Positions 11,038 through 21,840 of a stretch of DNA of 64,000 nt are shown here, in pieces (the stretch's first letter is position 1; every line of letters begins with the position of its first letter). The stretch is from Drosophila miranda (Eukaryota > Arthropoda > Insecta > Diptera > Drosophilidae): the NCBI RefSeq assembly GCF_003369915.1, contig NW_022881603.1, forward strand, positions 10,585,249 to 10,649,248, in the 5' to 3' direction. The notes under the pieces are model-generated. The model did not search any database, was not told the DNA's origin, and saw only the letters and a program-made list of their open reading frames with translations. Made by a program: the position numbers and the translations under genes.

Positions 11038-11890
11038 CCGGATCTTCCTCGACTTCCTCGTGGCAACACATCGCCTCGAAGTCGCATCTCAGCGTGCCTT
11101 TGGTGGAGTAGCCCTCTGGGTCTATCTCTGTGTGATCGTCGGGTGCTTCGATCTCCGAGGCAGCGTCCTGCTCGACTGGCTTGTCGACAGGACCTGCCTC
11201 GGCCGCCGCATCCGACTTGTAGACCTTTACGGTCACAGAGCTGAACCCAAAATTGAGCTCGCCTTTGGCAGCCTCCATCGGGGCCAGCGACTCTTTGTTG
11301 AGGACGACCACCGCCTGGTTTGTGGGGCCCTGTGTCGTCTCAACTTTGACCACCTTCCAATCCGCTGTTGGGAGGTGGGGGTTGCATCTTTGCAACATTT
11401 TTAGGATGCGCTCCGGCTCCTTCATGGAGGCGGGCACCCAGACTCTCGCCCTTGGTCTACTGGGCACTTCGCTCCAGTCTACAGCGACGAGCTTCGCCCC
11501 TGGGTAGACTTCCCCGACTTGCGCTACCGCTGCTTTGTACAGCTGTACGGAGCGCTCGTCTTCACAGGCTACGATTTTTATGCAGCCCTGGTACCAGCCC
11601 ATGTCTTTGCAGACGGGGTGGGGGGGGGGGGGGGGGGGGGGTCCAGGCTGCTTTTCCAGCAGCTCGAAGCAGCGATCGGCCAGTGCCGCTTCCACCCACT
11701 TCCACTGGTTTCTAGGTATCCGGGAGTCCGCGCTTCCTTTGTCCAGGACGCCAATCAGCGTCCTTTCTCTGGCAATCTGCGCGAATGATGTGTTAGGCAG
11801 CACTCTGGAGCGCTTCGGTGTCGGCCCGGGGTCTCTTGTGAGCGTTGCCATTTGGCTGAGGGGCTTCCTTCTTCGGTGCTTCCTTGCCAT
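10964..11890 (-). CDS. LOA-like LINE ORF1, C-terminal DUF4780-like part
   Basis: A 308-codon frame. After a basic start it reads RIPRNQWKWVEAALADRCFEL, GWYQGCIKIVACEDERSVQL and WSEVPSRPRARVWVPASMKE. This is the pattern of the DUF4780 domain found in ORF1 proteins of Drosophila LINEs, thought to bind element RNA. A run of prolines near residue 90 comes from a 22-G tract on the plus strand (11620-11641), so length errors there could shift the frame. The N-terminal part of ORF1 lies in another frame (11755-12441), with a frameshift at about 11870. Confidence 0.65.
   Translation of the reverse strand: MARKHRRRKPLSQMATLTRDPGPTPKRSRVLPNTSFAQIARERTLIGVLDKGSADSRIPRNQWKWVEAALADRCFELLEKQPGPPPPPPPHPVCKDMGWYQGCIKIVACEDERSVQLYKAAVAQVGEVYPGAKLVAVDWSEVPSRPRARVWVPASMKEPERILKMLQRCNPHLPTADWKVVKVETTQGPTNQAVVVLNKESLAPMEAAKGELNFGFSSVTVKVYKSDAAAEAGPVDKPVEQDAASEIEAPDDHTEIDPEGYSTKGTLRCDFEAMCCHEEVEEDPDADITVVENTKDVLEAPSDQSPPL
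11620..11641. repeat. 22-nt homopolymer G tract inside LINE ORF1
   Basis: An uninterrupted run of 22 G on the plus strand (C on the coding strand) encodes part of a polyproline run in ORF1. Such a tract is prone to replication slippage and to assembly error. Confidence 0.9.
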
Positions 11891-12441
11891 TTGTCCGTCG
11901 GGCTGGACATCTGGCTTGCGTTCTGCCGACTGGGGATATTGCCAGCACTCCTTCTATCGGCATATGTAAAAGATTTGGCTTGGACACTAGTAGATGGTGA
12001 CTCATCACCCGCCACTTTACCAGCAGGCAGAGCAGCCGCAGGATTGCATAGCCACTCTGCCAAGGTATCGGTTTTGGGAGCCAATTCACCACCCACCCCG
12101 ACACCGGGATGGGACCCCTTTGGGCTCTCCCTAGAATCTTCCGCCGCGCAGGTTTTCCCTGCTGATTTGCGGGTCGGGCCAGGCCTTTGGGCCGCTGCCT
12201 TCCCCTGTTTGGGATTGCTCCCTGTTGGCATTTGGGGAGTGCCAGACTCATTTTTTTTGTTTTTAAATTCTTCCATTCTTTTCCCACGAGCTGCAGAGAA
12301 GGGGTACGGTCCGTCCGGGCAGAGATCCACGTTGCCCGGATAAGGCATACTTAGAACAGGGGGCTGCCAAGTCCCTCCGTTAACGACTGGGCTAGTTTTA
12401 TATACCAGCCAGGCTGACTCTCGGCACGGGTCGAATAACAC
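11755..12441 (-). pseudogene. LOA-like LINE ORF1, N-terminal low-complexity part
   Basis: A 228-codon frame rich in Pro, Gly, Ser and Lys. It would encode the flexible N-terminus of ORF1. It overlaps the DUF4780-bearing frame by about 135 nt, and the join implies a frameshift. No conserved domain is visible. Confidence 0.45.
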
Positions 12442-12758
12442 TCTTAGTCCGGCCCGGTGTGAGCTGAATGTGGGGGGTTGGGATGTGGGTAGGTAGTGTG
12501 TAGGGATAGGGGAGTGTGTGAGCTACTTATACGAGGCGGCACCACAAGCGCATCGTCAGTGTTGCTACTTCGCGAACACCCGCTGGCTGTCCGGGGCTGC
12601 TTATTTTCGGTAATCTCCCTAGGGGTGGCCGATTATTCGCAGCTGACCTACCTATATGACCTGTATATAGGTAGGTCGTTCGCTATCCGCAACCTGCGAC
12701 CCGTCCGGTGGCCTCAGCTAGGCCCCCTTTGAGCCACCTCACGAGCTCATCAGACCAG

Positions 12759-12771
12759 AGAAAGAAGTATA
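12759..12771. repeat. Target-site duplication, right, of LOA-like LINE
   Basis: Second copy of AGAAAGAAGTATA. Beyond it Cdk10 intron 1 resumes (TATAAAACACG) exactly as in unit C. Confidence 0.93.
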
Positions 12772-13224
12772 TAAAACACGAATATATTTCTTTGAGCAGT
12801 CTTCGACTGCCTGACAAATTTACCAAATTCTGCTCCGGGATCGGCATGGGGGTTCCACTGTTCTTCAGCGATATAAGAAATCCCTTGCGTGTGATGGGCG
12901 CCTGGGGATCGGGGGCCGGGTTGGCTTCCAATTCATTTGACGTCAAGGTGGACGACATTTTTACCAATTATTTTGTTTAGTTTTTTTTTTAGGGTTTAAG
13001 TTACCAAGCTACCCGTGAGTAGCGTGGGATTATTTGGCCGCCCGCCTTTTGAAGGTGGAAATTGCCAAGTCAAAGAATAGAAGATGTTGGAGTACTGTTT
13101 ATAGCTTTACATCAATTTCGTCGATGAAGTCAATTAGTGTTTGGTACGCGCTGATGTTTTCTTTTTCAAAGAATTTGTAAATATCATTATATTTTCTTAG
13201 AGATGGGATGTTTTGCCTTGTTGT

Positions 13225-13231
13225 GTTGTAC
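13225..13231. repeat. Foldback element target-site duplication, left (GTTGTAC)
   Basis: A seven-base duplication flanking the inverted-repeat element; the partner is at 18193-18199. It is one change away from the palindrome-like GTANTAC sites used by Galileo-type P-superfamily foldback elements. Confidence 0.8.
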
Positions 13232-13729
13232 CACTAACCATACAGTATATAGATGTGCCAGTTCATACAACGAAAGCGTCACACACTGGCTAGCGCGTTC
13301 AGTACCCCAGAGTGACGTCATCATGAGAGAGAGCGCGCAGAGAGAACATCTTTGCATGTGTTAGTACACACGCAATATGTTTCGACAAAAATATGTGATT
13401 GTATGCTTTTTCAGATTTTTTTGAACTCTCTCAGGTCTGGTTCTGTTTTGCCACCAGCATGTTTTAGTGTATGGGTGCACATGCATTCTCACGAACTTTG
13501 CGTGTGTGTGTTTAGTATTGCTGGCCGCTAGAACTGAAATTTGAGTTTGGTTCTTGTTTTGGGTCTTTTGATGGACTGACCTACCGCCACAAAATAAATG
13601 AAGAATGGGCAGGGGGTTGGGGTATGGTACACAAGGGCGCAGGAAATGAAATAAAAGCTGTTATTTGTTTGATTTATACCACAAAATATAAAATATTACA
13701 ATAATATAATTACACATTTATTTCCTTAT

Positions 13730-14857
13730 TATACCCGATACTCAAAATGAGTATTGGGGTATATTAGATTTGTGGTAAAAGTGGATGTGTGTAACGTCCA
13801 GAAGGAATCGTTTCCGACCCCATAAAGTATATACATATATTCTTGATCAGCATCAATAGCCGAGTCGATTGAGCCCTGTCTGTCTGTCTGTCTGTCCGTC
13901 TGTCCGTCTGTCCGTCCGTCCGTCTGTCCGTCCCCTTCAGCGCCTAGTGCTCAAAGGCTATAAGAGCTAGAGCAACGATGTTTTGGATCCAGACTTCTGT
14001 GATATGTCACTGCTACAAAAATATTTCAAAACTTCGCCCCGCCCGTTTCCGCCCCCACAAAGAACGAAAATCTGTGGCATCCACAATTTAAAGATATTAG
14101 AAAACCAAAAACGTAGAATTGTAGAGAATTACCATATCTTTAAGACTGCGGAATCTGAATTGGATCGTATTATTATTATAGCCAGCATCAAGAAAACAAT
14201 TGCATTTTTTCTCGCCCTGTCTCTCTCTAACACACACGTAGCATAGCCGGCTTTGCTTAGAGTAAAACATTAGCGCCTATATCTCAGAGACTATAAAAGC
14301 TAGAGCAACCAAATTTGGTATCCACACTCCTAATATCCCGGACCAAGACGAGTTTTTTTCAAAATTTCGCCACACCCCCTTCCGCCCCCGCAAAGGATGA
14401 AAATCTGGGGATATTCACAAATCTCAGAGACTATTAGGGCTAGAGCAACCAAATTTGGTATCCGCACTCCTGTTAGATCTCACTTTAAAACGTATATCTC
14501 AAAATTTCGCCCCCCCCCCTTCCGCCCCCACAAAGGACGAAAATCTGTTGCATCCACAATATTGAGGATACGAGAAAACTAAAAACGCAGAATCATAGAT
14601 AATGACCATATCTATCAGATTGCTGAATCTGGATCAGATCAGATCAGTTTTATAGCCAATAGGAACAAATCAATTTGCAGTGGCTACGCAGCGCCCGACG
14701 TCACGCTCAGACTGATTTTCTGTCTCTCTCGCACGCAGTCTTTGTCGTGTCGTTTAATATTCGCGGCGTCTGCCGGAGGAGAGCCATACTGACTTTGTAT
14801 CGGGTATAACTGTAGAGTTGCGGTGTCCGCTGCAACTCACAACGTTCCCCCTCGTTT
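13730..14857 (+). mobile_element. DINE-1/ISY-type Helitron copy 1
   Basis: Starts TATACCCGATACTC and ends with the hairpin GAGTTGC...GCAACTC (14816-14839) followed by CGTTCCCCCTCGTT. It holds the GTCT/GTCC tetranucleotide run at 13878-13933 and a CTCTCTCTAACACACACG block. About 1.13 kb, no coding capacity, inserted in the left foldback arm. DINE-1 is a Drosophila non-autonomous Helitron family. Confidence 0.9.
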
Positions 14858-16207
14858 TAAACAGGTTTATTATAAATTATAAAAATTATGCAAACGCCGT
14901 CGGTTCTCGACTTTTTTGTTTATTATAACTAAAACAATGATGTATCTAAATATACAATATAAGAAAAAATATATATATACTTAAATAAATTTGCATAAAT
15001 ATATATATTTCTTTCTATAAATAGAGGATATGCCTTAAGATTCTTAACATATACACGAAAAAAAATCTAAAAACACTTTACTCAGACACTTTTTTGGTTC
15101 TGCTCATCTAAAGACACTTTTGCTGTGAGCGCTTGACCAAAGTGTCTTTCTAAGTTGTTATTGTAAGACACGATCGTGTGTCGGGCTCACCCGAAAACCC
15201 GAAACACATAACACAAGCGAAGAGACAAAAAGTGTTCTGCTCAGTGAGAGACCGTGTCTTCGTGGTCTTTTTCGGTTTTGTCAGTGACGAGACAGCAAAG
15301 GGAAAAAGTGTTGACCGTCGTTTGCGAGCTATGCTTAAGAATGTTCATATATGTATGTAACTACATATATATACGTAAATAGATACATACTATGTACTTA
15401 AAGTCGCCGCTCAAATTGGCTCCCGATTGAAGATCGGTACCCAGGGAACACCACGAGGAGGCCATTATATATTAAATGGGGTCAAAAATTAATCTGACCT
15501 TTGAGTCGACTTGATATGACTTAATTTCAAGACTTTTAAGTAATTAAGTCACATCCATGTTCCCCGCCTAAAATTAAATGTGTTAGATATATGTACATAT
15601 GTACATATAAATGAAAATAAAAAATAAGCAAAATATAATAAACTAATACAAGTTAAATTTTTATATTAATAAATTCAACGTTTTGAGTTTTCTTGCGGAC
15701 GAAGTCCGTGTTCTTTATTTGACGAATAATTAAAGACTACTTTTCAATATACATATTTTGAGGCCCTATTCTTACTGTGGGTTCGCGACCGCGGAATGTT
15801 GCAGCGATGCAACGACAGCAGTTCAGCCGTGGCGAGGTATTTCTCGGAATCCCTCGCCGTTGGCGGATATCGTCCAGACGCTGATCCAGCAGTTTTGGCG
15901 ATCTGGAGCGGCTCGTGTCGGTTGCTGGTGTTTTGGCAACTTTGTCGTTAACTTACATACATTTTATAAAATGAAATAAAAAATCCTACTGCCGCAAAAT
16001 TTTGAGCTTCTTCTCGTATGATTTTGCATTTTGATTCCCTATCATCCTATCTGTTAATCATTTACAATTTTTTCTAATCAAAATCAATACAAACTGATTG
16101 AGCAGATGATTTCGGTGTACAAAGCACGGATCGGAAAATTTAAACCAGTCTGCATATTTATCTATTTTTGACGTTAAAATTATACATTTTTGGACTATGC
16201 TTCTTTT
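14858..16207. other. Interior of foldback element, no gene seen
   Basis: The rest of the left inverted repeat runs to about 15010. AT-rich spacer follows, with a direct motif CTCATCTAAAGACAC near 15105 and short frames of 60-73 codons that show no domain. Parts of this stretch are re-used several times in unit C (51666-51746, 52514-53270, 55506-56057, 58269-58847), where the copies are nearly identical. Confidence 0.7.
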
Positions 16208-17333
16208 TATACCCGATACTCAAAATGAGTATTGGGGTATATTAGATTTGTGGTAAAAGTGGATGTGTGTAACGTCCAGAAGGAATCGTTTCCGACCCCC
16301 TAAAGTATATATATTCTTGATCAGCATCAATAGCCGAGTCGATTGAGCCCTGTCTGTCTGTCCGTCCGTCCGTCCGTCCGTCCGTCCGTCCGTCCGTCCG
16401 TCCCCTTCAGCGCCTAGTGCTCAAAGACTATAAGAGCTAGAGCAACGATGTTTTGGATCCAGACTTCTGTGATATGTCTACAAAAATGCTACAAAAATAT
16501 TTCAAAACTTCGCCCCGCCCACTTCCGCCTCCACAAAGGACGAAAATCTGTGGCATCCACATTTTTAAAGATACGATAGAACCAAAAACGCAGAATCGGT
16601 GAGGATGACCATATCTTCTACAGTGCAAAATCTGAACCAGATCGAATAATGATTATAGCCAGAATCAAGAAAACAATTTCATTCTTTCTCGCTCTGTCTC
16701 TCTCTAACACACAGGTTTCATGGTCGGTTTTGTCAATTGCAAAATATGAGTTCAAGGATCTCAGAACCTATAAGAGCCAGAGCAACCAAATTTGGTATCC
16801 ACACTCCTGTGATATCTGACCTTGACCGTTTCGTGTCCAAATTTCGCCACACCCCCTTCCGCCCCCGCAAAGGACGAAAATCTGGGGCATCCACAAATCT
16901 CAGAGACTATTAAGGCTAGAGTAACCAAATTTGGTATCCGCACTTCTGTTAGATCTCACTATAAAACGTATATCTCAGAATTTCGCCCCACTCTTTTCCG
17001 CCCCCACAAAGAACGAAAATCTGTTGCATCCACAATATTGAGGATACGAGAAAACTAAAAACGCAGAATCATAGATAATGACCATATCTATCAGATTGCT
17101 GAATCTGGATCAGATCAGATCATTTTTATAGCCAAAAGGAACAAATCAATTTGCACTGGCTACGCAGCCCCCGACGTCACGCTCAGACTGATTTTCTGTC
17201 TCTCTCGCACGCACTCCTTGTCGTGTCGTTTAATATTAGCGGCGTCTGCCGGAGGAGAGCCATACTGACTTAGTATCGGGTATAACTGTAGAGTTGCGGT
17301 CTCCGCAGCAACTCACAACGTTCCCCCTCGTTT
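16208..17333 (+). mobile_element. DINE-1/ISY-type Helitron copy 2
   Basis: Full-length copy with the TATACCCGATACTC start, a nearly pure GTCC run (16363-16402), and the 3' hairpin plus CCCCCTCGTT end at 17290-17333. Inserted in the foldback interior close to the right arm. The same position in unit C holds the copy at 58848-59947. Confidence 0.9.
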
Positions 17334-18192
17334 TAAATTGAATTTGTGAGACTTTGTCTCGAAATGCCGATTAAATATATCAAAATAAAATATACGAATG
17401 TAATAAACTTTAATATTTATGTACATATGTATGTACATAAGATATTTTATAATTGAATTAGAAAATTTATGGGTATTGTCCATGAGAGTATTCAAGGTGC
17501 GACCGGTATCTAAATTTTGCTTTGCAAATTCCCGTCGGAAAGCGCGCGATTGACAATTGATTTGAAATATATGTAAAACCAATATATGTAAACCAAAGTA
17601 TATACATATATATTTTTTCTTATTTTGTATATTTAGATACATCATTGTTTTAGTTATAATAAACAAAAAAGTCGAGAACCGACGGCGTTTGCATAATTTT
17701 TATAATTTATAATAAACCTGTTTAAAATAAATAAATAAATGTGTAATTATATTATTGTAATATTTTATATTTTGTGGTATAAATCAAACAAATAACAGCT
17801 TTTGTTTCATTTCCCGCGCCCTAGTGTACCATACCCCCACCCCCTGCCCATTCTTCATTTATTTTGTGGCGGTAGGTCAGTCCATCAAAAGACCCAAAAC
17901 AAGAACCAAACTCAAATTTCAGTTCTAGCGGCCAGCAATACTAAACACACACACGCAAAGTACGTGAGAATGCATGTGCAGGACCAGACCTGAGAGAGTT
18001 CAAAAAAATCTGAAAAAGCATACAATCACATATTTTTGTCGAAACATATTGCGTGTGTACTAACACATGCAAAGATGTTCTCTCTGCGCTCTCTCTCTCC
18101 TGATGACGTCACTCTGGGGTACTGAACGCGCTAGCCAGTGTGTGACGCTTTCGTTGTATGAACTGGCACATCTATATACTGTATGGTTAGTG

Positions 18193-18199
18193 GTTGTAC
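18193..18199. repeat. Foldback element target-site duplication, right (GTTGTAC)
   Basis: Second copy of the 7-bp duplication; LINE coding sequence resumes directly after it. Confidence 0.8.
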
Positions 18200-19698
18200 T
18201 TTGTACAATTGAAAATTAAATGCGAGGCGTTATCGATACTATCGCATGTATCACATATGTTACTAGGAACTACATGCATTTTGGCGAGAGTGTGCCTATC
18301 GAATGCGTTACCACTAAGCAGTCTGTTGATTCTTTTAGCGTCAATGGCTTTAAGCTTAGTTTTATTTAGGAACCACGGTTTGTATGATGTTGAGGGGAAA
18401 AGCGAGCAGTAACCTCGGTGCTTGATACTAGCAAACTCGGCGTATTCTCTCTCCCATTCTGCTTTTAAGATTCTGTGTATTTCGCACATAGCGTCTTTAA
18501 GGTTCCATTTAACCACTGTGTATTTTCCTCGTCTGTGGGTTTCTTTGGCTGCTGCGTCAACTGAAGTGTTCTGAGGGATGTTAGCGTGTCCGGGAATGTA
18601 GTGAACCTCTACAGTTCTTAGATGTGGATTTTGTTGGATCTTTTCTCTGATTTTGTAGGCGATAGAGTTATCCTGAATGTTCTTCGCCAGAATGAGGGCC
18701 CCGTTTCTGCTGTCTGTCAGGAGCGCGACACGAGGAAAATTGTACAAAATAGCATGGTCTAATGCCTTCTCGATAGCAAGGAGCTCGGCGGACAACGAGG
18801 AAAGGGTTTTGTGCGTGTAATAGCTATCTAAAAAACCTGTCCTATCGTGCAGGAAATCGGCGCTGGAATGCCCATCTGCGACTGACCCATCCGTGTAATA
18901 GATTTCAAAACCACCCTTTGTCAGCTGATCCTTCTTTTCCCCGTGGAGCAGCATGATACCTGCCTGGTCTATAGCGTGCTTGTTAAGTGCAGAACCCTTG
19001 AAAAATTCTAAGTCGGAGGTAATTTTAGTGCAAAACGAAGCTGTGTTCTCGTAAACCTCAACTCTATCTATTATGCTGCCAAACTCCCGATATGCCTTAG
19101 CGTAGCCCGTGTTTAAATCCCTATTTGCTGACACTGTTTCACTTGCTGGGAGATTAAATGCAAACACCTTAACCAACTCTTTCGCCGCCAGGAATCTCAT
19201 CCTGTAGTCCGGGGGAAGTTCTCCTGCCATGTGATATATGATAGGAACGGGAGTGCAGATTATCAGACCCAGCGACTTTCTGAGGTGATGGTTGCAGTGG
19301 GATTTGATTTTGGCCAAGGCAGATTTGGACAGGTTGCAGAATGATGAGCACGCGTACTCTAGCCTACTTCTGACAAATATATAAGCCCTTGTAAAATATA
19401 AGCCCTCTTTTGGGGCTGATACCATAGTGACACCCACTGAGTAATCTGAGAAACGCACAGTTTCTGTTCGATTCCGAGATGGCCAGATCAATGTGACCAA
19501 TGTGATCAATGTGTTTGCTGAGATAGTCCTGCCTAGGTATTTGATCTGCTCTACTTGTCTGATCTCAACTCCTTGATGCGAGATATTTAGCGCAGCTCTA
19601 CGATTGTTGAAGTAAATCACTTTAGACTTCACCGGATTGAATGACAGGTTTAGCCTATTGCATTTTTCTTCGAACTTATCTATACTGTCTTCCAGCAC
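18200..19698 (-). pseudogene. LINE ORF2 3' part: RT C-terminus and RNase H
   Basis: About 500 codons. The start (SIDKFEEKCNRLNLSFNPVK and IKYLGRTI) is the RT thumb of I-clade LINEs. RNase H follows at about residues 270-390: YYTDGSVADG, SAELLAIEKALDHA, ALLTDSRNGALIL and HYIPGHANIP...DAAAKE give the Asp-Glu-Asp-Asp set. The Cys-rich end CDTCDSIDNASHLIFNC is cut by the foldback element. The last ~40 codons lie beyond it at about 13105-13224. A 5'-truncated, dead-on-arrival copy. Confidence 0.8.
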
Positions 19699-19742
19699 CC
19701 GTTTCGCAATGGATACGTCTTTGTGATTATTTTTTTTATACC

Positions 19743-20163
19743 GGGTTTATACCCGGCATTCTTGATGGAAAAAACGAGCTTAACCCACTTAACCCCCCTC
19801 TATTTATGCACATTCTAAGTTAAACCACGGAAAATAGCACAGTTTGTAAATTACTTGTACCCACTGGTCTACAATAGGTTAAACTATGGATAAAATCGAC
19901 TAGATAATTCGATAGCTTTTAAGAACATCCAGGGGAAAGAACAAAAATTGCGCGCCAATTAAATGAATTTTCAAATTTGTTCTTTGAAGTTTGCTTCAAT
20001 TTTACCGCATGTTAAATAATAAAAAACCATGTCGTAGTTTCGTAATAGTTACTAATTCAAGCAAAAACAAAACGGTTAGAAAATTGAGCACGATTCAAGA
20101 AAGTGAAATTGCACCAGTTTAAAGAAATTTCGTTAGAGATTCAAATGCATGCTTTAAGCATTA
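19743..20163. other. 5' flank of Cdk10 unit (non-coding), shared with 50131-50556
   Basis: Unique-looking sequence between the LINE and the DINE, present in both units. It starts with a palindrome CCGGGTTTATACCCGG. On the minus strand it holds a ~40-bp block (AAATAGAGG, GGTTAAGTGGGTTAAG) that closely matches the sequence just upstream of mRpL42 (about 5978-6017). It would be the original Cdk10 promoter side before the LINE landed. No frame or RNA gene seen. Confidence 0.5.
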
Positions 20164-20835
20164 AACGAGGGGGAACGTTGTGAGTTGCTGCGGACACCGC
20201 AACTCTACGGTTATACCCGATACTAAGTCAGTATAACTCTCCTCCGGCAGACGCCGCTAATATTAAACGACACGACAAAGAGTGCGTGCGAGAGAGACAG
20301 AAAATCAGTCTGAGCGTGACGTCGGGCGCTGCGTAGCCACTGAAAATTGATTTCTTGCTTTTGGCTACAAAAATGATCCGATCTGATCCAGATTCAGCAA
20401 TCTGATAGATATGGTCATTATCTATGATTCTGCGTTTTTAGTTTTCTCGAATGTGCAATATTGTGGATGCAACAGATTTTCGTCTTTTGTGGGGGCGGAA
20501 GTGAGATCTAACAGAAGTGCGGATACCAAATTTTGTTACTCTAGCCTTAATAGTCTCTGAGATTTGTGGATGCCCCAGATTTTCGTCCTTTGCGAGGGCG
20601 GAAGGGGGTGTGGCGAAATTTGGACACGAAACGGTCAAGGTCCGATATCACAGGAGTGTGGATACCAAATTTGGTTGCTCTGGCTCTTATAGGTTCTGAG
20701 ATCCTTGAACTCATATTTGGCAATTGACAAAACCGACCATGAAACCTGTGTGTTAGAGAGAGACAGAGAAATTGTTTTCTTGATTCTGGCTATAATCATT
20801 ATTCGATCTGGTTCAGATTTTGCACTGTAGAGGAT

Positions 20836-20839
20836 ATGG
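20836..20839. repeat. gypsy element target duplication (ATGG), left
   Basis: ATGG; partner at 30256-30259. Four-base duplications are typical of Ty3/gypsy integrases. Confidence 0.85.
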
Positions 20840-21840
20840 TGTAAAGTAGTGATCCTAGGCTGGGGTCAGTCTCAGTCTGCCCAGGGTCACCTACAGTTTA
20901 TTTGTAAGTTGCTGAGACGTTGAGACTGGGGGGGGGAGGCGGGTCGTTGGCGCAGGGATCGCCGAGCCGCCGTCAACGACGGGGCCTTCGGGAGAAATTA
21001 GGGAGGGGGGGGGAAAGCGGCGTTGGGCCGGGCGGCGCGAAACTCACCCGAGACGCTGCACTCCCCGACTTCAGCAGGGTAAAACCCCTGTTGCCAAGGT
21101 CGAAGTGGGCCGCGGGTCCGGGGAGGTGAAGGAAAAGGATGAGGGGGGGGCGCCTCTGTCGAAACGCGTACCACTTCTCACTCCAGCAGGGTAAAACCCT
21201 GTTGCCAGAGTCAGAGCGGGAGCGTAGTGACCGAGAACAGTCAGGAAAACGGGTGGGGAGGGGGTGGAGAGATGACCGCAGTCGGTGGTCCGACCAGAGA
21301 AAATAAATGGAAGCCAACGCGTTCTTAATTCTATGATCGAAGTTTTATTGGATTGGTTCCCCTCGCACTCCCTCCTACTCCTACTACTACCTTGGCCAGC
21401 GGCCAGCTCACCCGCGGATCCGGCGCCTGTGTTCCCGCAGCTCCTCCATGCTTTTCTCTCCTCTCTGGCGCGCGGCCGTTCAACACTTTTTTTTTCTCTT
21501 CACTTCGATGTCCGCGACGTTCCGTCTTCGCTCACTTCCCAGAATCGACTCCCTCTCTCGCTACGGTCGCTCGACGTTCTCGCCACGCCTCGCGCTCGTT
21601 TTCGGGCCAACGGGACTTTTCCGAAAGAGCTCCGCTCTGCTGCCGGCTGAGCATGGCTCCCTCTCCTCGCCGTCTTCTTTGCGGTTGTTCCGTGTGAGCT
21701 GGCCGTTTGGCGGGATTTCGGCTATGCAAAACATAACTAGCTTATTTACTACTATAGCATATGGTTGTGAGTAATCCAATTATTAATATTATTATTATTA
21801 TTCTTGTTACTATGTGAGGGTCCCAGTATGGGTCCTCACA
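20840..21840 (-). repeat. gypsy element 3' LTR
   Basis: 1001 bp, direct repeat of 29255-30255. On the minus strand it begins TGTGAGGACCC and ends TTTACA. The C-terminus of the third frame runs about 99 nt into it. G-rich near its end. Confidence 0.92.

Larger units (their letters stand above)
7536..12758 (-). mobile_element. LOA-clade-like LINE (RNase H-bearing), inserted in Cdk10 intron 1
   Basis: A 5.2-kb non-LTR element on the minus strand, bounded by an exact 13-bp target duplication and absent from unit C. The order is 5' leader, ORF1 (12441-10964, two frames), endonuclease (11037-10462), reverse transcriptase (10436-9117), RNase H and C-terminal Cys-rich region (9015-7654). The 3' end is a short TAACC tandem rather than poly(A). 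ORF2 with its own RNase H and this order fits the LOA group, which includes obscura-group elements such as Bilbo and TRIM; the exact family is inferred. It is defective: ORF1 and ORF2 each have frame breaks, the endonuclease C-terminus is lost, and the RT active site is mutated. The near-complete 5' end suggests a fairly recent full-length insertion. Confidence 0.88.
6441..12967 (-). pseudogene. Cdk10: Cdk10 copy A (cyclin-dependent kinase 10), kinase-dead, LINE in intron 1
   Basis: CDK10 is a cyclin-M-dependent Ser/Thr kinase. Exons on the minus strand: exon 1 12824-12967 (ends PIPEQNL), exon 2 ending at 7514 ([24 protein letters not shown], glycine loop), then VALKK, the LPVSGLREI helix, and a fused later exon with [11 protein letters not shown] and WPGFSELP. 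Compared with copy C, about 130 bp near 7066 are deleted. This removes [11 protein letters not shown], the whole intron and ADFGLAR, so both the catalytic loop and the DFG metal site are gone. Intron 1 holds a 5.2-kb LOA-like LINE (7536-12758). The last exon (stop 6441-6443) carries [10 protein letters not shown], matching the family C-terminus. The activation-segment Trp is still present here, unlike copy C. Confidence 0.9.
13232..18192. mobile_element. Foldback DNA transposon with ~650-bp terminal inverted repeats (P-superfamily/Galileo-like)
   Basis: The left end starts CACTAACCATACAG and the right end is its reverse complement. The match continues through TTCATACAACGAAAGCGTC and onward to about 15010 on the left (after removing an inserted DINE) and back to about 17570 on the right. 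Target duplications are 7 bp. Long inverted repeats, a CACT- start and 7-bp duplications fit P-superfamily foldback elements such as Galileo; that is inference. The interior (about 15010-16207 and 17334-17570) has no transposase frame longer than 75 codons, so this is a non-autonomous copy. The right arm lacks ~31 bp (around 17980) that the left arm and the right arm at 63029-63862 keep. Two DINEs are nested in it. Confidence 0.78.
12980..19742 (-). mobile_element. 5'-truncated I-clade LINE, split by the foldback element
   Basis: A minus-strand LINE 3' end inserted just upstream of Cdk10 exon 1. Its T-rich tail at 12980 and 3' UTR lead into the last coding piece (about 13105-13224), which reads NTRQNIPSLRKYNDIYKFFE and ends in DEIDVKL. 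The sequence then resumes at 18200 with the RNase H-bearing ORF and stops, truncated, at about 19742. Removing the insert 13232-18192 plus one GTTGTAC rejoins the two parts. The LINE piece is about 1.8 kb. No clean target duplication could be settled because both flanks are T-rich. It may be the same family as the element at 1-3231, since the missing domains complement each other. Confidence 0.8.
3232..20163. repeat. Segmental duplication unit A (PIG-N / mRpL42 / Cdk10)
   Basis: The sequence from TATTGTACAAATTT at 3232 is repeated almost base for base from 43447 (unit C) in the same orientation. It carries PIG-N, mRpL42, Cdk10, the 5'-truncated LINE and the left arm of the foldback element. 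The 5' flank of the LINE (19743-20163) recurs at 50131-50556. Unit A alone has the LOA-like LINE at 7536-12758. The two units share some disabling mutations and have private ones, which orders the events: initial decay, duplication, further decay. Confidence 0.9.

Noticed and set aside
12966..12980. Target duplication of the truncated LINE (AATTATTTTGTTTA against GATTATTTTTTTTAT at 19726)
   Set aside because: Both flanks are T-rich and match only loosely; a real duplication cannot be separated from chance.
13878..13933. GTCC/GTCT runs as independent microsatellites
   Set aside because: They occur at the same place in every DINE copy and belong to that element.
15178..15360. 60-codon frame repeated at 52834 and 55606
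   Set aside because: Present only because the foldback interior is copied. No domain, and neighbouring sequence is equally conserved in non-coding parts.
21285..21774. Open frames of 108-121 codons on the plus strand of both gypsy LTRs (also 29700-30189)
   Set aside because: They are antisense to the element, overlap one another in three frames and have Leu/Pro/Arg-rich composition from GC-rich LTR sequence. Identity between LTRs explains their duplication.
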